Part shown: piece by piece, positions 31,741-44,546 of the stretch | How the letters are laid out: each line of letters starts with the position of its first letter | Position numbering within the stretch: position 1 is the first letter of the stretch | DNA from: Pectobacterium parmentieri | Lineage (GTDB): Bacteria; Pseudomonadota; Gammaproteobacteria; Enterobacterales; Enterobacteriaceae | Length of the DNA: 64,000 bases | NCBI RefSeq assembly: GCF_001742145.1 | Contig: NZ_CP015749.1 | Span: forward strand, 4,712,001-4,776,000 | Reading direction: 5' to 3' | Notes under the pieces: generated by a model | Database searches by the model: none | What the model was told of the DNA's origin: nothing | Seen by the model: only the letters and a program-made list of their open reading frames with translations | Translations under genes and position numbers: made by a program

Positions 31741-32080
31741 CATTAACATTCCTGATCATAAACATACCGTTATTGCATTAACATCAATTTTCGGTATCGG
31801 TAAAACTCGGTCGCAGGCTATTTGTGCTGCAACAGGGATTGCCGAGAATGTTAAGATCAGTGAGCTGTCTGAAGAGCAAATCGATAAGCTGCGTGACGAA
31901 GTTGCCAAGTTTGTTGTAGAAGGTGATCTGCGTCGTGAAGTTACCCTGAGCATCAAGCGTCTTATGGACCTTGGTACTTATCGTGGTTTGCGTCATCGTC
32001 GTGGTCTGCCGGTTCGCGGTCAGCGTACCAAGACTAACGCCCGTACCCGTAAGGGTCCGCGCAAACCGATCAAGAAATAA
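31724..32080 (+). CDS. rpsM: 30S ribosomal protein S13
   Basis: Top of the 30S head; contacts P-site tRNA and the L5 bridge. 118 residues, as in E. coli, with GTG start at 31724 preceded by GTAGGAG. The C-terminal [20 protein letters not shown] is the tRNA-contacting tail. First gene of the alpha operon. Confidence 0.98.
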   Translation: MARIAGINIPDHKHTVIALTSIFGIGKTRSQAICAATGIAENVKISELSEEQIDKLRDEVAKFVVEGDLRREVTLSIKRLMDLGTYRGLRHRRGLPVRGQRTKTNARTRKGPRKPIKK

Positions 32081-32093
32081 TCGGGGTGATTGA

Positions 32094-32486
<393 letters not shown>

Positions 32487-32498
32487 CGCCGCTTTTAG

Positions 32499-33137
<639 letters not shown>

Positions 33138-33162
33138 AGCTTAGTACCAAAGAGAGGACACA

Positions 33163-34152
33163 ATGCAGGGTTCTGTGACAGAGTTTCTAAAACCGCGCCT
33201 GGTTGATATCGAGCAAGTGAGTTCGACGCACGCCAAGGTGACCCTTGAGCCATTAGAGCGAGGCTTCGGCCATACTCTTGGCAACGCACTGCGCCGTATT
33301 CTGCTTTCATCCATGCCAGGTTGCGCGGTGACCGAGGTTGAGATTGATGGTGTACTGCATGAGTACAGCACCAAAGAAGGCGTACAGGAAGATATCCTGG
33401 AAATCCTGCTCAACCTGAAAGGGCTGGCGGTGAGAGTTCAAGGCAAAGATGAAGTTATTCTTACCCTGAATAAATCTGGCATTGGCCCTGTGACTGCAGC
33501 CGACATCATCCATGATGGTGATGTCGAAATCGTCAAGCCGCAGCACTTAATTTGCCACCTGACCGATGAAAACGCATCTATTAGTATGCGTATCAAAGTT
33601 CAACGTGGTCGTGGTTATGTGCCGGCATCTGCCCGTATTCATACGGAAGAAGATGAGCGCCCGATTGGTCGTCTGTTAGTTGATGCTTGCTACAGCCCTG
33701 TAGAGCGTATTGCCTACAATGTTGAAGCAGCTCGCGTAGAACAGCGTACTGACTTGGACAAGCTAGTCATCGAGATGGAAACCAATGGTACGATCGATCC
33801 TGAAGAGGCGATCCGCCGTGCGGCCACCATTCTGGCTGAACAACTTGAAGCTTTTGTTGACTTACGTGATGTTCGTCAGCCAGAAGTTAAAGAAGAGAAA
33901 CCAGAGTTCGATCCGATCCTGCTGCGCCCTGTTGACGATCTGGAATTGACTGTCCGCTCTGCTAACTGCCTTAAGGCAGAAGCTATCCACTACATCGGTG
34001 ATCTGGTACAGCGTACCGAGGTTGAGCTGCTCAAAACGCCTAACCTGGGTAAAAAATCTCTTACTGAGATTAAAGACGTACTGGCTTCCCGTGGTTTGTC
34101 TCTGGGCATGCGCCTAGAAAACTGGCCACCTGCAAGTATTGCTGATGAGTAA
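33163..34152 (+). CDS. rpoA: RNA polymerase alpha subunit
   Basis: Forms the dimeric scaffold of RNA polymerase; its C-terminal domain binds UP elements and activators. 329 residues, as in E. coli. The N-terminal domain shows [20 protein letters not shown]. The C-terminal domain keeps the DNA-binding residues around Arg265 ([10 protein letters not shown]) and the helix-hairpin-helix [14 protein letters not shown]. Confidence 0.98.
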
Positions 34153-34168
34153 CCAGATCACAGGTTAA

Positions 34169-34585
<417 letters not shown>

Positions 34586-34598
34586 TCTGTAAGAGCGT

Positions 34599-34627
34599 AA
34601 AAAAACCGGGGAAACCCGGTTTTTTTA
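34599..34627 (+). terminator. rho-independent terminator of the alpha operon
   Basis: AAAAAACCGGG, GAAA loop, CCCGGTTTTTTT: a strong stem with T-run. Confidence 0.95.
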
Positions 34628-34791
34628 TATCTGAAATAAGTCATGCTTTCGCATAAATATACATGGTAAACAACTGCCTGTGTCTGAGTGAGCTGAAAAT
34701 ACATCCCACCTATTCTCATCTACCCATTTCGACTATATACTCTGCACGTTTTATTGATGTACATACCATTTCGACTTTCTTAGGAGTAATG

Positions 34792-35004
34792 ATGACCACA
34801 TACCGCCATAAGCGCGGAAAAATTCAGGATAACGCCATTGAGGCGTTGCTGCATGATCCGCTGTTTCGCCAACGAATTGAAGTGAATGAAAAAGGGAAAG
34901 GAAGTTATCGTAGAAAAGACAAACATGTGAAGAAAGGGAGTTGGGAGGCCAGTGGTAAGCAATCAAGTGATTATTTACCTCTGGCCTTTCTACTTTCTGC
35001 GTAA
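34792..35004 (+). CDS. arfA: ArfA, alternative ribosome-rescue factor A
   Basis: Recruits release factor 2 to ribosomes stalled on mRNA without a stop codon, as backup for tmRNA. About 70 residues (72 in E. coli). The conserved core is visible: [16 protein letters not shown] followed by [12 protein letters not shown] and WEASGK. I start at ATG 34792, 5 bp after AGGAG; ATG 34789 is adjacent. The last third of the gene contains a terminator/RNase III-type hairpin (34947-34986), so the mRNA is normally cut short and the protein is made in quantity only when tmRNA fails, as shown for E. coli. Confidence 0.93.
   Translation: MTTYRHKRGKIQDNAIEALLHDPLFRQRIEVNEKGKGSYRRKDKHVKKGSWEASGKQSSDYLPLAFLLSA
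34947..34986 (+). promoter_or_regulatory. hairpin inside the arfA coding region
   Basis: GGCCAGTGGTAA (34947-34958) pairs with TTACCTCTGGCC (34975-34986), 11 of 12 positions, around a 16-base loop and followed by TTTCTACTTTC. This matches the RNase III site/internal terminator that makes arfA mRNA lack its stop codon. Confidence 0.75.
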
Positions 35005-35037
35005 TAACGAACTAAGGGGCGGGCAGAAATTCAATAT

Positions 35038-35451
35038 TTACTGTTTGGGCTGCTGCCCTTTAAGCAAATCGCGGATTTCAGCTAGCAGCTTCTCTTCTGC
35101 GCTCGGTTTTGGTGGGGCGGTAGGGATATCTTCCTGTTTACGACGCATTTTATTCATCAGCTTGATAGCTATAAAAATTGCAAAAGCGACGATGACAAAG
35201 TCGAAAATATTCTGGATGAAAGCGCCGTAGTTCATGACAACGGCAGGAATGTCGCCTTGGGCATCACGGAGAATGAGGCTGAACTGTTTAAAATCGACAC
35301 CACCAATCAAAAGCCCTAGCGGCGGCATAATAATATCCGATACCAGAGAAGAAACAATTTTACCGAAAGCGGCACCAATAATGACACCCACCGCTAAATC
35401 GACAACGTTGCCACGCATGGCAAACTCTCTGAATTCTTTGATGATACTCAT
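35038..35451 (-). CDS. mscL: MscL, large-conductance mechanosensitive channel
   Basis: A pentameric inner-membrane channel that opens on osmotic downshock. 137 residues (136 in E. coli): N-terminal amphipathic helix [15 protein letters not shown], first membrane helix [20 protein letters not shown], second helix around [18 protein letters not shown], and a charged C-terminal helix. Start at 35451 after AAGGAGAA; an in-frame ATG six codons upstream is not conserved. Convergent with arfA. Confidence 0.97.
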   Translation of the reverse strand: MSIIKEFREFAMRGNVVDLAVGVIIGAAFGKIVSSLVSDIIMPPLGLLIGGVDFKQFSLILRDAQGDIPAVVMNYGAFIQNIFDFVIVAFAIFIAIKLMNKMRRKQEDIPTAPPKPSAEEKLLAEIRDLLKGQQPKQ

Positions 35452-35541
35452 ATCTGTTCTCCTTGCCAAAAATATAAATTAATTCTAACCAATAGCCGTA
35501 TCTTTGCCAGATTATCGGTTAGTAATAAATTAGCTCCCGGA

Positions 35542-36918
35542 TTACAAAAAGAAAGGGCTTGGTTGAAATAGGCGTTCAACATCGGGCACAAATTTTTTGT
35601 CAGCCAAGAACATGATGACATGATCGCCTTGCTCAATTTTGCTATTTGCATTGGCAATAATGACGTGATCACCGCGAACAATTGCTCCAATAGTGGTACC
35701 CGGTGGGAGCTTAATATCTTCGATCATTCTGCCGACAACTTTCGATGTACCCTCGTCACCATGTGCGATGGCTTCGATCGCTTCGGCAACTCCTCGGCGC
35801 AGAGAGGATACGCTAACAATATCAGCCTTACGCACATGGCTGAGTAGTGCAGAAATTGTCGCCTGCTGTGGGGAAATAGCGACATCAATAACGCTGCCCT
35901 GAACCAGATCGACATAAGCCCGACGCTGGATGAGTACCATCACTTTTTTCGCGCCCATACGCTTAGCCAGCATAGCTGACATAATATTTGCTTCATCATC
36001 ATTGGTAATGGCGATGAATACATCTATCTGCTCAATGTGCTCTTCGGCGAGTAACTCTTGGTCTGAGGCGTCGCCATGAAACACAACTGTATTTTGCAGA
36101 AATTCTGCCAACTCCGTCGCACGTTCTGCATTTCGTTCTATCAACTTGATGCTGTAGTCTTTTTCTAACCGCTGTGCTAATCCTGCGCCGACGTTACCCC
36201 CACCAACGATCATGATCCTTTTATACGGTTTTTCAAGGCGCTGCAACTCACTCATCACAGCACGAATGTGCTGGGAAGCCGCGACAAAAAATACTTCATC
36301 TCCGGCCTCGATGATGGTGGAACCTTGAGGGCGAATAGGACGATCGTGGCGGAAAATCGCCGCAACGCGGGTCTCTACATGAGGAATATGCTCGCGGAGA
36401 GAAGTAAGGGCATTACCGACTAGCGGGCCGCCATAGTAGGCATTAACAGCGGCAAGACTCACTTTACCTTCAGCGAAGTTGACGACCTGAAGTGCCCCAG
36501 GGTATTCGATCAACTTGTAAATGTTATCGATCACCAACTGCTCTGGGGAGATCAGATGATCAATAGGGACGGCTTCTGGTAAAAACAGATGCTCAGATTC
36601 ACGAATGTACTCAGCGGCCCGTATGCGTGCAATACGGTTTGGTGTTTTGAAAAGAGAATAAGCGATCTGGCATGCGACCATATTCGTTTCATCTGAATTG
36701 GTAACGGCGACCAGCATATCAGCATCTTCCGCTCCCGCTTCACGTAGCACACGCGGATGAGAGGCATGGCCTGTAACGACGCGAAGATCAAATTTATCCT
36801 GAAGCTGGCGCAACCGATTTGCATCAGTATCAACGACAGTGATGTCATTGTTTTCACCCGCTAGATTTTCTGCCAGTGTTCCGCCGACCTGACCCGCGCC
36901 AAGAATGATAATTTTCAT
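35542..36918 (-). CDS. trkA: TrkA, NAD-binding regulatory subunit of the Trk potassium uptake system
   Basis: A peripheral inner-membrane protein that gates the TrkH/TrkG channel. 458 residues, as in E. coli, organised as two RCK repeats. The first Rossmann motif is [15 protein letters not shown] at the N-terminus with the acidic end VVDTDANRL; the second is [15 protein letters not shown] at about residue 235. Each is followed by a TrkA-C domain. First-described gene of E. coli order trkA-rsmB-fmt-def, here transcribed def to trkA. Confidence 0.97.
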   Translation of the reverse strand: MKIIILGAGQVGGTLAENLAGENNDITVVDTDANRLRQLQDKFDLRVVTGHASHPRVLREAGAEDADMLVAVTNSDETNMVACQIAYSLFKTPNRIARIRAAEYIRESEHLFLPEAVPIDHLISPEQLVIDNIYKLIEYPGALQVVNFAEGKVSLAAVNAYYGGPLVGNALTSLREHIPHVETRVAAIFRHDRPIRPQGSTIIEAGDEVFFVAASQHIRAVMSELQRLEKPYKRIMIVGGGNVGAGLAQRLEKDYSIKLIERNAERATELAEFLQNTVVFHGDASDQELLAEEHIEQIDVFIAITNDDEANIMSAMLAKRMGAKKVMVLIQRRAYVDLVQGSVIDVAISPQQATISALLSHVRKADIVSVSSLRRGVAEAIEAIAHGDEGTSKVVGRMIEDIKLPPGTTIGAIVRGDHVIIANANSKIEQGDHVIMFLADKKFVPDVERLFQPSPFFL

Positions 36919-36974
36919 AATAAGCCATGCCGTTTATTGATTGCTGTCTGTTGCAGACAATACTGGGTTCAATA

Positions 36975-38264
36975 TCAGTTTTTTACCAGCTTCGCATAAA
37001 AGAAACCGTCGCCACCATCAGCATGGGGGAGCATCTGTATACCCGGTATTTCACTTGTACCTGTATCAACAAGCGTTGCATCGGCATGGCGAGACAAGAA
37101 ATCTGTGACTTGCTGGGCATTCTCTTGCGGCAGAATAGAGCAGGTCGCGTAGACCATTGTGCCGCCCGGCTTTAGATGTGGCCAGATGGCATCAATAATC
37201 TCTTTTTGCAGCGCAACCAATTCCTCGATATCCCTGTCTCGGCGTAACCATTTGATATCAGGGTGACGACGAATCACACCAGTAGCGGAACAAGGGGCAT
37301 CCAATAGAATACGATCAAACATACGCCCTTCACACCATGAACTGGGGTAACGCCCATCGCCTTGTTTCACTTCTGCATGCATTTGTAATCGCAGTAAATT
37401 TTCTCTTACTCGGCCTAAACGCGTTTCATCAATATCGACAGCGAGTACGTGAGATTTTGGCGCAGCTTCTAAAATGTGCGTTGTTTTTCCACCGGGTGCG
37501 GCGCAGAGATCGAGGATCTGCTCGCCATCTTGTGGCTCAAGCCAGTAGACGCAGCCTTGAGCCGAAGCATCCTGTATTGTTGCCCACCCTTGTGCAAAGC
37601 CCGGCAAGAGATCGACGGCACAGGGAGAAGCAAGTCGTATCGCATCGGCATATTCAGGATGAGCAAACGCTTCGATTCCTTCTTGCGCTAACAAGTCTAA
37701 GTATGCTTTCCGTGTATGGTGTAACCGATTCACGCGTAACCACATCGGAGGTCTTTGATTATTCGCATCAACAACACTTTGCCAGTGATTTGGATAAGCA
37801 TGCTCAATACGCGCCAGCAGCCAACTTGGGTGCAGGTAGTGAGACGAATTTGTCGCCTCACGCTGAATAAGTTCTTCCTGCTGACGTTGAAATTGGCGTA
37901 ATACGCCATTAATCAGTCCCTTAAGCTGTGGCCTCTTTAACGCGACAGCACCTTCTACCGTTTCTGCTAGAGCAGCATGGGGTGGGATACGAGTGTAGTG
38001 TAATTGGTAGATACCAACCATGATGAGATAATGCAGTGTACGTTGTTTGCCCGTCAGGGGCTTAGCCATCAGTTGTTGAATACACCATTCCAACTGCGGC
38101 AGAACGCGTAATACGCCGAAGCAAAGCTCTTGTAAAAGTGCACGATCTTTATCGGAAACGTCACGTTGATGAACAGGCAATAAGGCGCTGAGTGATTGCC
38201 CCTGATCCAGAACTTGTCCCACCACTTTTGCGGCAATACTGCGTAGATTGTATGAGCTTTTCAT
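36975..38264 (-). CDS. rsmB: RsmB, 16S rRNA m5C967 methyltransferase
   Basis: Methylates C967 of 16S rRNA using SAM. 429 residues, as in E. coli. The N-terminal NusB-like RNA-binding domain covers about 1-140. The methyltransferase domain has the SAM motif [15 protein letters not shown], the catalytic cysteine motif [18 protein letters not shown] and the second cysteine in [11 protein letters not shown]. Lies between fmt and trkA on the minus strand. Confidence 0.97.
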   Translation of the reverse strand: MKSSYNLRSIAAKVVGQVLDQGQSLSALLPVHQRDVSDKDRALLQELCFGVLRVLPQLEWCIQQLMAKPLTGKQRTLHYLIMVGIYQLHYTRIPPHAALAETVEGAVALKRPQLKGLINGVLRQFQRQQEELIQREATNSSHYLHPSWLLARIEHAYPNHWQSVVDANNQRPPMWLRVNRLHHTRKAYLDLLAQEGIEAFAHPEYADAIRLASPCAVDLLPGFAQGWATIQDASAQGCVYWLEPQDGEQILDLCAAPGGKTTHILEAAPKSHVLAVDIDETRLGRVRENLLRLQMHAEVKQGDGRYPSSWCEGRMFDRILLDAPCSATGVIRRHPDIKWLRRDRDIEELVALQKEIIDAIWPHLKPGGTMVYATCSILPQENAQQVTDFLSRHADATLVDTGTSEIPGIQMLPHADGGDGFFYAKLVKN

Positions 38265-38331
38265 GTGTTAGCGATGATGTATACGTAAAAGAGAGAGGAT
38301 ATACCGGCATGGTGCCGGTATGAAAAATAGA

Positions 38332-39279
38332 TCAGTTCAGTGTATTACCGGGAACGAACCACTCACGACGTGAGTTCAGCAGATCGTGCGCACTCATCAC
38401 TTTTTTGCCTGCGGGTTGCAACTCCTGAATATTCAAGATGCCATTGGCTGTTGCTACCTGAATGCCTTGTTTCTCTGCCTGTATGATTGTGCCAGGCTGT
38501 AAGCCATGTGCTTTGGCGATGGCCTCAGCTTTCCAGACTTTTACTGGTTGTTCATCTACGATGAAATAGCTGACTGGCCAGGGATTAAAAGCGCGAATAC
38601 AGCGTTCAAGTTGCTCAGCGGATAGCTGCCAGTTTAAGCGAGCTTCTTCTTTGCTAAGTTTTTCTGCATAGGTGGCAAGGGCGTCATTTTGTGCTTCAGC
38701 AACAGCACTACCATCCGCAAGCTGTTCCAACGTTTCCAATAAGCCACGCGGCCCTAACTCAGCAAGTTTATCGTACAACGTTGCGCTGGTATCCTGTGGC
38801 AGGATGGGGCACGAAATTTTGTGTAGCATTGCGCCAGTATCGAGTCCCACGTCCATTTGCATGATCGTCACGCCAGTTTCACTATCCCCAGCCCACAATG
38901 CGCGTTGGATAGGCGCAGCACCACGCCAGAGAGGCAACAGAGAACCATGTACATTAATGCAACCGAGGCGAGGCATAGATAGCACCGGCTGTGGCAGAAT
39001 TAACCCGTAGGCGACAACGACCATAACATCGGCACTTAACGCCTCAACCATCGCCTGATTTTCTGCTGGTCGCAGAGATTTAGGCTGGAAAACGGGGATG
39101 CTATGTTGTTCTGCCAGCACTTTTACCGGGCTTGGTGTGAGCTTGTTGCCTCTACCCGATGGGCGGTCAGGCTGTGTGAAAACGCCCACAACCTCGTGCC
39201 CTGATGATAAAAGTGCGTCAAGGTGACGCGCTGCAAAGTCAGGGGTTCCGGCAAAGATGATACGTAAAGAATCAGACAC
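38332..39279 (-). CDS. fmt: methionyl-tRNA formyltransferase
   Basis: Formylates initiator Met-tRNA with 10-formyl-tetrahydrofolate. 315 residues, as in E. coli. The catalytic region [18 protein letters not shown] contains the conserved Asn and His; the active-site Asp lies in the following [10 protein letters not shown]. The tRNA-binding loop [15 protein letters not shown] is present. It lies 23 bp downstream of def. Confidence 0.97.
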   Translation of the reverse strand: MSDSLRIIFAGTPDFAARHLDALLSSGHEVVGVFTQPDRPSGRGNKLTPSPVKVLAEQHSIPVFQPKSLRPAENQAMVEALSADVMVVVAYGLILPQPVLSMPRLGCINVHGSLLPLWRGAAPIQRALWAGDSETGVTIMQMDVGLDTGAMLHKISCPILPQDTSATLYDKLAELGPRGLLETLEQLADGSAVAEAQNDALATYAEKLSKEEARLNWQLSAEQLERCIRAFNPWPVSYFIVDEQPVKVWKAEAIAKAHGLQPGTIIQAEKQGIQVATANGILNIQELQPAGKKVMSAHDLLNSRREWFVPGNTLN

Positions 39280-39302
39280 GGTGCTTCCTGTCAGGATGAA
39301 AA

Positions 39303-39815
39303 TTATTGGGTTCGGCTGTTCTGCTTAGCCAGCTTTTCCAGTTTTTGACGGATACGCTGGCGTTTAAGCGGGGAAAGGTAATCGATAAACAATTTCCCAA
39401 CCAGGTGGTCCATTTCATGCTGAATGCAAATGGCAAGTAGCTCGCTTGCTTCAAGCTCGAATACTTTACCTTCACGATCCAATGCTCGCACTTTTACATG
39501 CTCTGCTCGGGGAACCAGTGCGCGTGTTTCGGGGATCGACAAGCAACCCTCTTCAATACCCGTCTCACCGCTCTTTTCAATCAGCTCTGGATTGATCAGC
39601 ACCAGCCGTTGGTCTCGTTCTTCGGAGACGTCAATCACAATAATACGCTGATGAATATCCACCTGCGTTGCGGCCAGCCCAATACCTTCTTCTTCGTACA
39701 TGGTATCGAACATATCATCCACGATACGTTGAATATCTGCATTGACTTCTTTTACGGATTGCGCAGTGATGCGGAGCCGCTCATCTGGGAAATGTAATAC
39801 CTGCAAAACTGACAT
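39303..39815 (-). CDS. def: peptide deformylase
   Basis: An Fe(II)-dependent hydrolase that removes the formyl group from nascent proteins. 170 residues (169 in E. coli). All three active-site motifs are intact: [18 protein letters not shown] and QHEMDHL. First gene of def-fmt-rsmB-trkA; divergent from dprA. Confidence 0.98.
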   Translation of the reverse strand: MSVLQVLHFPDERLRITAQSVKEVNADIQRIVDDMFDTMYEEEGIGLAATQVDIHQRIIVIDVSEERDQRLVLINPELIEKSGETGIEEGCLSIPETRALVPRAEHVKVRALDREGKVFELEASELLAICIQHEMDHLVGKLFIDYLSPLKRQRIRQKLEKLAKQNSRTQ

Positions 39816-39943
39816 ATATGTTTAGATCTGTATCTGAATAGTGAAAGAGACTTAGCGTACATTCTAGACATTTCCGGCCTCGATTGACAGCATCAGCACC
39901 GAATTGCACGACTTATCTGAACATAGCGGAATAAGGGACGCTG

Positions 39944-41065
39944 ATGCTATCAACGGAAATTTGGCTACGTATGACGGGCGTAAGGCATCTGAGCATCAGA
40001 CGTAGTCGAGCGATTGCCAGAAAGCTTATTTATATAAATGAGTTAGATAACAATGCGTTGAGCGTATTAGGCTTGTCTCATGCTCAAATATCTCAGTTTT
40101 GGGCCTATGATCCCAAGATCCTGGAAGAGACTCTCAACTGGCTGTCTTGTCCCAATCACCATATCGTGACGTGCGAAGATGCTCTGTACCCCTTTCTGTT
40201 GAGCAATATTCGTGATTTTCCTCTGTTGCTTTTTGTCTCTGGTTCTCCTGAGTTATTGGCATCGCCACAAATATCGATCGTTGGTAGCCGAGGCAATAGC
40301 ACTTATGGTGAACGCTGGGGGTGTTTTTTCGCACAGGAATTTGCTGCGAATGAACTCACGGTGACTAGTGGGCTAGCGATTGGTATTGACGGTATTGCTC
40401 ATCGGGCTGCCTTGGATGCTGGAGGGAAAACGATAGCAGTGCTGGGGAGCGGACTGGAGAATATTTATCCCAAGCGGCACGCTAAGCTTGCTGAGCGTAT
40501 TTGTGGCGATGGTGGCGCACTGGTCTCGGAATTTCCCCTTGCTATGCCGCCGTTTCCAACCAACTTCCCTAGAAGAAATCGCATCATCAGTGGGTTAGGG
40601 CTGGGCGTCCTGGTTATCGAAGCGTCTATCCGTAGTGGGTCGCTGGTCACTGCACGTTATGCTTTGGAGCAAGGGCGGGACATTTTTGCCTTGCCGGGGG
40701 CTATCGGTAATCCTATGGCTGAGGGTACACATTGGTTGATCCAGCAAGGGGCAAGCCTGGTTACACATCCGAAGGATATTCTTGAACAGTTGGTGAGTGA
40801 ACTACAGTGGCTGCCGATGGAAAGCGGGCAAACTATTTCTAACGAAGAAGAGAATGGCGAATTGCCATTTGCCGACGTGTTGGCTAACGTAGGAGATGAG
40901 GTTACACCTGTTGACGTTGTCGCTGAACGTGCCGGCCAACCTGTGCCAGAGGTAGTTACTAAGCTATTAGAACTGGAGTTAGCAGGATGGATCGCAGCAG
41001 TACCCGGCGGCTATGTTCGATTAAGGAGGGCAAGCCATGTTCGACGTACTCATGTACTTGTTTGA
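39944..41065 (+). CDS. dprA: DprA (Smf), DNA-processing protein
   Basis: Binds incoming single-stranded DNA and loads RecA during natural transformation; in most enterobacteria its everyday role is unclear. 373 residues (374 in E. coli). A Rossmann-like core shows [33 protein letters not shown] and the DNA-binding [19 protein letters not shown] winged helix closes the C-terminus. It overlaps smg by 29 bp. Confidence 0.95.
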   Translation: MLSTEIWLRMTGVRHLSIRRSRAIARKLIYINELDNNALSVLGLSHAQISQFWAYDPKILEETLNWLSCPNHHIVTCEDALYPFLLSNIRDFPLLLFVSGSPELLASPQISIVGSRGNSTYGERWGCFFAQEFAANELTVTSGLAIGIDGIAHRAALDAGGKTIAVLGSGLENIYPKRHAKLAERICGDGGALVSEFPLAMPPFPTNFPRRNRIISGLGLGVLVIEASIRSGSLVTARYALEQGRDIFALPGAIGNPMAEGTHWLIQQGASLVTHPKDILEQLVSELQWLPMESGQTISNEEENGELPFADVLANVGDEVTPVDVVAERAGQPVPEVVTKLLELELAGWIAAVPGGYVRLRRASHVRRTHVLV

Positions 41066-41510
41066 GAGCTACATCCACAATGAAACTGAAATGCGTGTCG
41101 ATCAGGATACGTTAACTGATGACCTCACTCGCGCTGGATTCCATCGTAACGATATTTATAGCGCGTTGAGTTGGCTGGAAAAATTGGCCGATATTCAGGA
41201 AGGGCAAGCTGCGCCGCTTTATTTGGCGAGTGATGCTCTGGCTATGCGGATCTATACGCAAGATGAGGAGTTGCGTTTGGATGCGGACTGCCGTGGCTTT
41301 TTATTATTCCTTGAGCAAATCCAGGTTCTGAATCTTGAAACGCGCGAGATGATCATCGAACGCGTCATGGCGCTGGAAACGCAGGAGTTTGATCTGGAAG
41401 ATCTGAAGTGGGTCATTCTCATGGTGCTTTTCAATGTTCCTGGTTGTGAGAATGCCTATCAGCAAATGGAAGAATTACTTTTTGAGGTCAATAACGGTTA
41501 TGTGCAATAG
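41037..41510 (+). CDS. smg: Smg, DUF494 family protein
   Basis: A 157-residue acidic protein, the same length as E. coli Smg; starts [16 protein letters not shown]. Its function is unknown. The start lies inside the 3' end of dprA (29 bp overlap), preceded by AAGGAGG, so the two are coupled. Confidence 0.94.
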   Translation: MFDVLMYLFESYIHNETEMRVDQDTLTDDLTRAGFHRNDIYSALSWLEKLADIQEGQAAPLYLASDALAMRIYTQDEELRLDADCRGFLLFLEQIQVLNLETREMIIERVMALETQEFDLEDLKWVILMVLFNVPGCENAYQQMEELLFEVNNGYVQ

Positions 41511-41530
41511 CCAAAGGGATAACATTTTGA

Positions 41531-42088
41531 ATGGCTAAGTCCGTACTGTTTGCTGAAAAAAAACAGGAAATATGTCCAGACTGTGGGTCAGTACTGGTTA
41601 TCCGTTCTGGTCGGCACGGTCCATTTCTTGGCTGTTCTGCGTATCCAGAATGCGAATTCATTCGCCCACTGAAAGCGCAGGCTGATGGACATATCGTCAA
41701 AGTGTTGGATGGGCAGCAATGCCCGCTTTGTCAGTCGACATTGGTGCTACGGCAAGGCCGTTATGGGATGTTCATCGGTTGCGGCAATTATCCTGAGTGC
41801 AATCATACTGAGATTATCGATCGCCCTGATGAAACGGCGATTCGATGTCCACAGTGTAATGAAGGCACGCTGCTACAGCGTAAGTCTCGCTACGGCAAGG
41901 TGTTTCATTCTTGCGATCGCTATCCTGATTGCCAGTTTGTGTTAAACCATAAACCGATAGCGGGTGAATGTCCTTCTTGCCATTATGCTTTATTGTTTGA
42001 GAAGAAGACGGCACAAGGCTCTAAGCTATTTTGTGCCAGTAAATTATGTGGAAAACCGATAGCGACAGAAGTTGATAAGAATGAGTGA
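41531..42088 (+). CDS. yrdD: YrdD, topoisomerase-type zinc-ribbon protein
   Basis: Homologue of E. coli YrdD, made of C4 zinc fingers like the C-terminus of DNA topoisomerase I. The 185 residues contain four units: CPDC...CSAYPEC, CPLC...CGNYPEC, CPQC...CDRYPDC and CPSC...CASKLC. It probably binds single-stranded DNA (inference from the family). Its end overlaps tsaC. Confidence 0.92.
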   Translation: MAKSVLFAEKKQEICPDCGSVLVIRSGRHGPFLGCSAYPECEFIRPLKAQADGHIVKVLDGQQCPLCQSTLVLRQGRYGMFIGCGNYPECNHTEIIDRPDETAIRCPQCNEGTLLQRKSRYGKVFHSCDRYPDCQFVLNHKPIAGECPSCHYALLFEKKTAQGSKLFCASKLCGKPIATEVDKNE

Positions 42089-42650
42089 TGTGTCTGATGA
42101 GTTAATGATTCCCGTTTTGCGGGAATTGCATACTGAGCAGGTGATTGCGTACCCGACTGAAGCGGTATTTGGGTTGGGGTGCGATCCTGATAGTGAAGTG
42201 GCGGTTAATCGCCTGCTAGCGCTGAAACAACGCCCCTGGCAAAAAGGGTTGATCTTGATTGCGGCAGATTTTAGCCAACTAGTACCTTATATTGATGACA
42301 GTGCGTTATCCGATGAGCAGAAAGCCGTGATGTTTTCCACATGGCCTGGTCCAGTTACTTGGGTATTGCCAGCGAAGCACACAACGCCACAATGGTTAAC
42401 GGGGCAATTTTCTTCGCTTGCGGTGCGCGTTAGTGGGCATCCATTAGTCAAGGAACTGTGCCAGCGTTACGGTAAACCGTTAGTTTCGACCAGTGCCAAT
42501 TTAAGTGGCCAACCACCTTGCCGTACTGCTCAGGAAGTATCTCAGCAATTTGGTGATGATTTTCCTGTGCTAGTGGGGGACGTCGGTGGAAGAATGAACC
42601 CATCAGAGATCAGAGATGTACTAACAGGCGAGCTCATTCGTCAGGGATAA
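42081..42650 (+). CDS. tsaC: TsaC (YrdC/RimN), threonylcarbamoyl-AMP synthase
   Basis: Makes threonylcarbamoyl-AMP from Thr, bicarbonate and ATP for the essential t6A37 tRNA modification. 189 residues from ATG 42081 (190 in E. coli). YrdC-fold motifs: [28 protein letters not shown] and [13 protein letters not shown]. The start overlaps the yrdD stop by 8 bp; a TTG at 42072 is less likely. Confidence 0.96.
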   Translation: MSDVSDELMIPVLRELHTEQVIAYPTEAVFGLGCDPDSEVAVNRLLALKQRPWQKGLILIAADFSQLVPYIDDSALSDEQKAVMFSTWPGPVTWVLPAKHTTPQWLTGQFSSLAVRVSGHPLVKELCQRYGKPLVSTSANLSGQPPCRTAQEVSQQFGDDFPVLVGDVGGRMNPSEIRDVLTGELIRQG

Positions 42651-42669
42651 CGGCAACTTGGAGGGGAAC

Positions 42670-43497
42670 GTGTCTGAAGTAACGTCTTTTGCGGTTTTTG
42701 GCAATCCGATTGCGCATAGTAAATCACCTCGTATACATGAGCTATTTGCTGCACAGACGGGGATAACGTTGACGTACCAGCGTGTGTTAGCGCCTCTGGA
42801 TAATTTTGAGCTGCTGCTGCATCAGTATTTTCACGATGGTGCTGGTGGTGCAAATGTCACTGCGCCCTTTAAAGAGAGAGCCTTTGCCGAAGCTGATGAG
42901 TGTAGCGAATGTGCGGCGCGTGCAGGCGCGGTGAATACATTGAAGAGGCTGAGTGACGGTCGTCTATTTGGTGATAACACTGATGGCATCGGTTTACTCA
43001 GCGATCTGCAACGGCTGGCGTTGGTGAAACCGCTGGATCGTGTTTTGCTGGTGGGAGCGGGCGGCGCGGCGCGGGGAGTTATCCAACCCTTGCTGGCTTA
43101 TGGCTGTACAGTTGTGCTGACGAATAGGACATTTTCTAAAGCTGATGCTTTAGCTAAGGCCTTCTGTGATATTGGCGATATTCAAGCGGTTGCTCTCGAC
43201 GATTTACATGGTCAGTCTTTCGATTTGATCATTAACGCAACCTCTTCCGGAATGTATGACAGTATTCCTAATTTACCGCCAGAACTCATTTCTCCAAAAA
43301 CGTGTTGCTATGACATGTTTTATTTGCCGCAACTGACACCCTTTTTGTCATGGTGCGTACAGCATGGTGCTATTTATTATGCAGATGGTTTGGGAATGCT
43401 GGTGGGACAGGCGGCACATGCGTTTAAACTTTGGCATGGTGTGATGCCGGATGTGGAGCCAGTGATTGATTTGCTAAAGCAGGATCTCGCTAAATGA
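42670..43497 (+). CDS. aroE: shikimate dehydrogenase
   Basis: NADPH-dependent reduction of 3-dehydroshikimate in the aromatic amino acid pathway. 275 residues (272 in E. coli) from GTG 42670, 5 bp after GGAGGGG; a TTG at 42658 lies before the ribosome binding site. Substrate site: [10 protein letters not shown] and the catalytic Lys in NVTAPFKE, plus GDNTDGIGL. The cofactor site is [11 protein letters not shown]. Its stop overlaps the yrdB start by ATGA. Confidence 0.97.
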   Translation: MSEVTSFAVFGNPIAHSKSPRIHELFAAQTGITLTYQRVLAPLDNFELLLHQYFHDGAGGANVTAPFKERAFAEADECSECAARAGAVNTLKRLSDGRLFGDNTDGIGLLSDLQRLALVKPLDRVLLVGAGGAARGVIQPLLAYGCTVVLTNRTFSKADALAKAFCDIGDIQAVALDDLHGQSFDLIINATSSGMYDSIPNLPPELISPKTCCYDMFYLPQLTPFLSWCVQHGAIYYADGLGMLVGQAAHAFKLWHGVMPDVEPVIDLLKQDLAK

Positions 43498-43751
43498 ACC
43501 AAGCGATCCAGTTCCCAGATCGTGAAAATTGGGATGATAAGGTAATGGCGATCCGCTTTCCTGTTTTAGTAAATGGCTTTCAGCAGGAATGTCTAGTGAG
43601 CGCAGAGCAGCTCCAGCGACGTTATGGCGGTGATAGCCCCGAACAGTGGCTGGCGCTGTTCAGGGAACATCGATGGGATCTTGAAGATGAATTGGAAAAA
43701 ATGATCCTTGCTGAAGAATGGAATGATGAGGGCTATTACTCATTATCCTGA
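43494..43751 (+). CDS. yrdB: YrdB, DUF1488 family protein
   Basis: An 85-residue protein, the same length as E. coli YrdB; starts [14 protein letters not shown]. Function unknown. It overlaps aroE by four bases and the convergent yrdA by 16 bp at the 3' end. Confidence 0.92.
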   Translation: MNQAIQFPDRENWDDKVMAIRFPVLVNGFQQECLVSAEQLQRRYGGDSPEQWLALFREHRWDLEDELEKMILAEEWNDEGYYSLS

Positions 43752-44290
43752 GCAAGGTATTCATCTTTCCAACGAACATAGTTATTTGCCGAGTAAATCA
43801 GTCCCTCTATTTCTTCTTGTGTCAGTGGTCGAATTTTCTTAACTGGACTACCAACGTATAGATGCCCTTTCTCTAAGCGTTTTCCTGGCGGGACTAAGCT
43901 ACCAGCGCCAATCATGACATCATCCTCAACAACGACTCCGTCGAGGAGTATTGACCCCATTCCGACCAGAACCCGATTTCCTATTTGGCAACCGTGTAGC
44001 ATCGCTTTATGGCCTACAGTGACGTCTTCACCAATAGTAAGTGGGTTACCTTCTGGTTTTTTCTCTGAGCAGTGGGTGATATGAAGCACTGATCCGTCCT
44101 GGATATTACTCCTGGCACCAATAGTGATGTAGTTAACATCGCCGCGTATGGCGACAAGGGGCCAGATACCGACATCATCGCCTAGTGTTACCTTGCCAAT
44201 CACCACGCTGGAATGATCGACCATGACTCTTTCGCCTAAAATGGGAGAAATACCGTTATAACGACGGAACATTTTTGTACTCATCGACAA
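43736..44290 (-). CDS. yrdA: YrdA, gamma-carbonic-anhydrase-like hexapeptide-repeat protein
   Basis: A left-handed beta-helix protein of the gamma-CA superfamily; in vivo substrate unknown. The 184 residues equal E. coli YrdA. Hexapeptide repeats such as GDDVGIWPLVAIRGD and GARSNIQDGSVLH occur over about 30-150, and the metal-ligand histidines are retained (HITH, VGHKAMLHGC). The last protein gene before the rRNA operon, divergent from it. Confidence 0.95.
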   Translation of the reverse strand: MSMSTKMFRRYNGISPILGERVMVDHSSVVIGKVTLGDDVGIWPLVAIRGDVNYITIGARSNIQDGSVLHITHCSEKKPEGNPLTIGEDVTVGHKAMLHGCQIGNRVLVGMGSILLDGVVVEDDVMIGAGSLVPPGKRLEKGHLYVGSPVKKIRPLTQEEIEGLIYSANNYVRWKDEYLAQDNE

Positions 44291-44445
44291 CCTCGTAGTT
44301 ATTTACCATATGCTGATTATTCGCATTAACAGACAAAATATCGGCAGATATGCGGTGGCGGCAACTGAAAAGTGGCGCAGATCGAGTGAGATCTCATCGA
44401 AAGGGTCGAAAAATGCGCGAACAGAAAAAAAGATCAAGAAAGTTG

Positions 44446-44473
44446 TTGTGCAACGAAAACAGATCCCTATAAT
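44446..44473 (+). promoter_or_regulatory. rRNA operon promoter P1
   Basis: TTGTGC (44446-44451), 16 bp spacer, TATAAT (44468-44473), then the GCGCCTCC discriminator typical of stringently controlled rrn P1 promoters. The A-rich tract just upstream (about 44420-44445) would be the UP element. Confidence 0.85.
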
Positions 44474-44546
44474 GCGCCTCCATCGACACGGCGCTGTGAC
44501 TCACAACCGGGTCGATAAAGAAAGAGAAAACGCTTTAAAATAAACG

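Noticed and set aside
34952..35230. Plus-strand frame overlapping arfA and mscL
   Set aside because: It is antisense to mscL, whose sequence and length match the family throughout.
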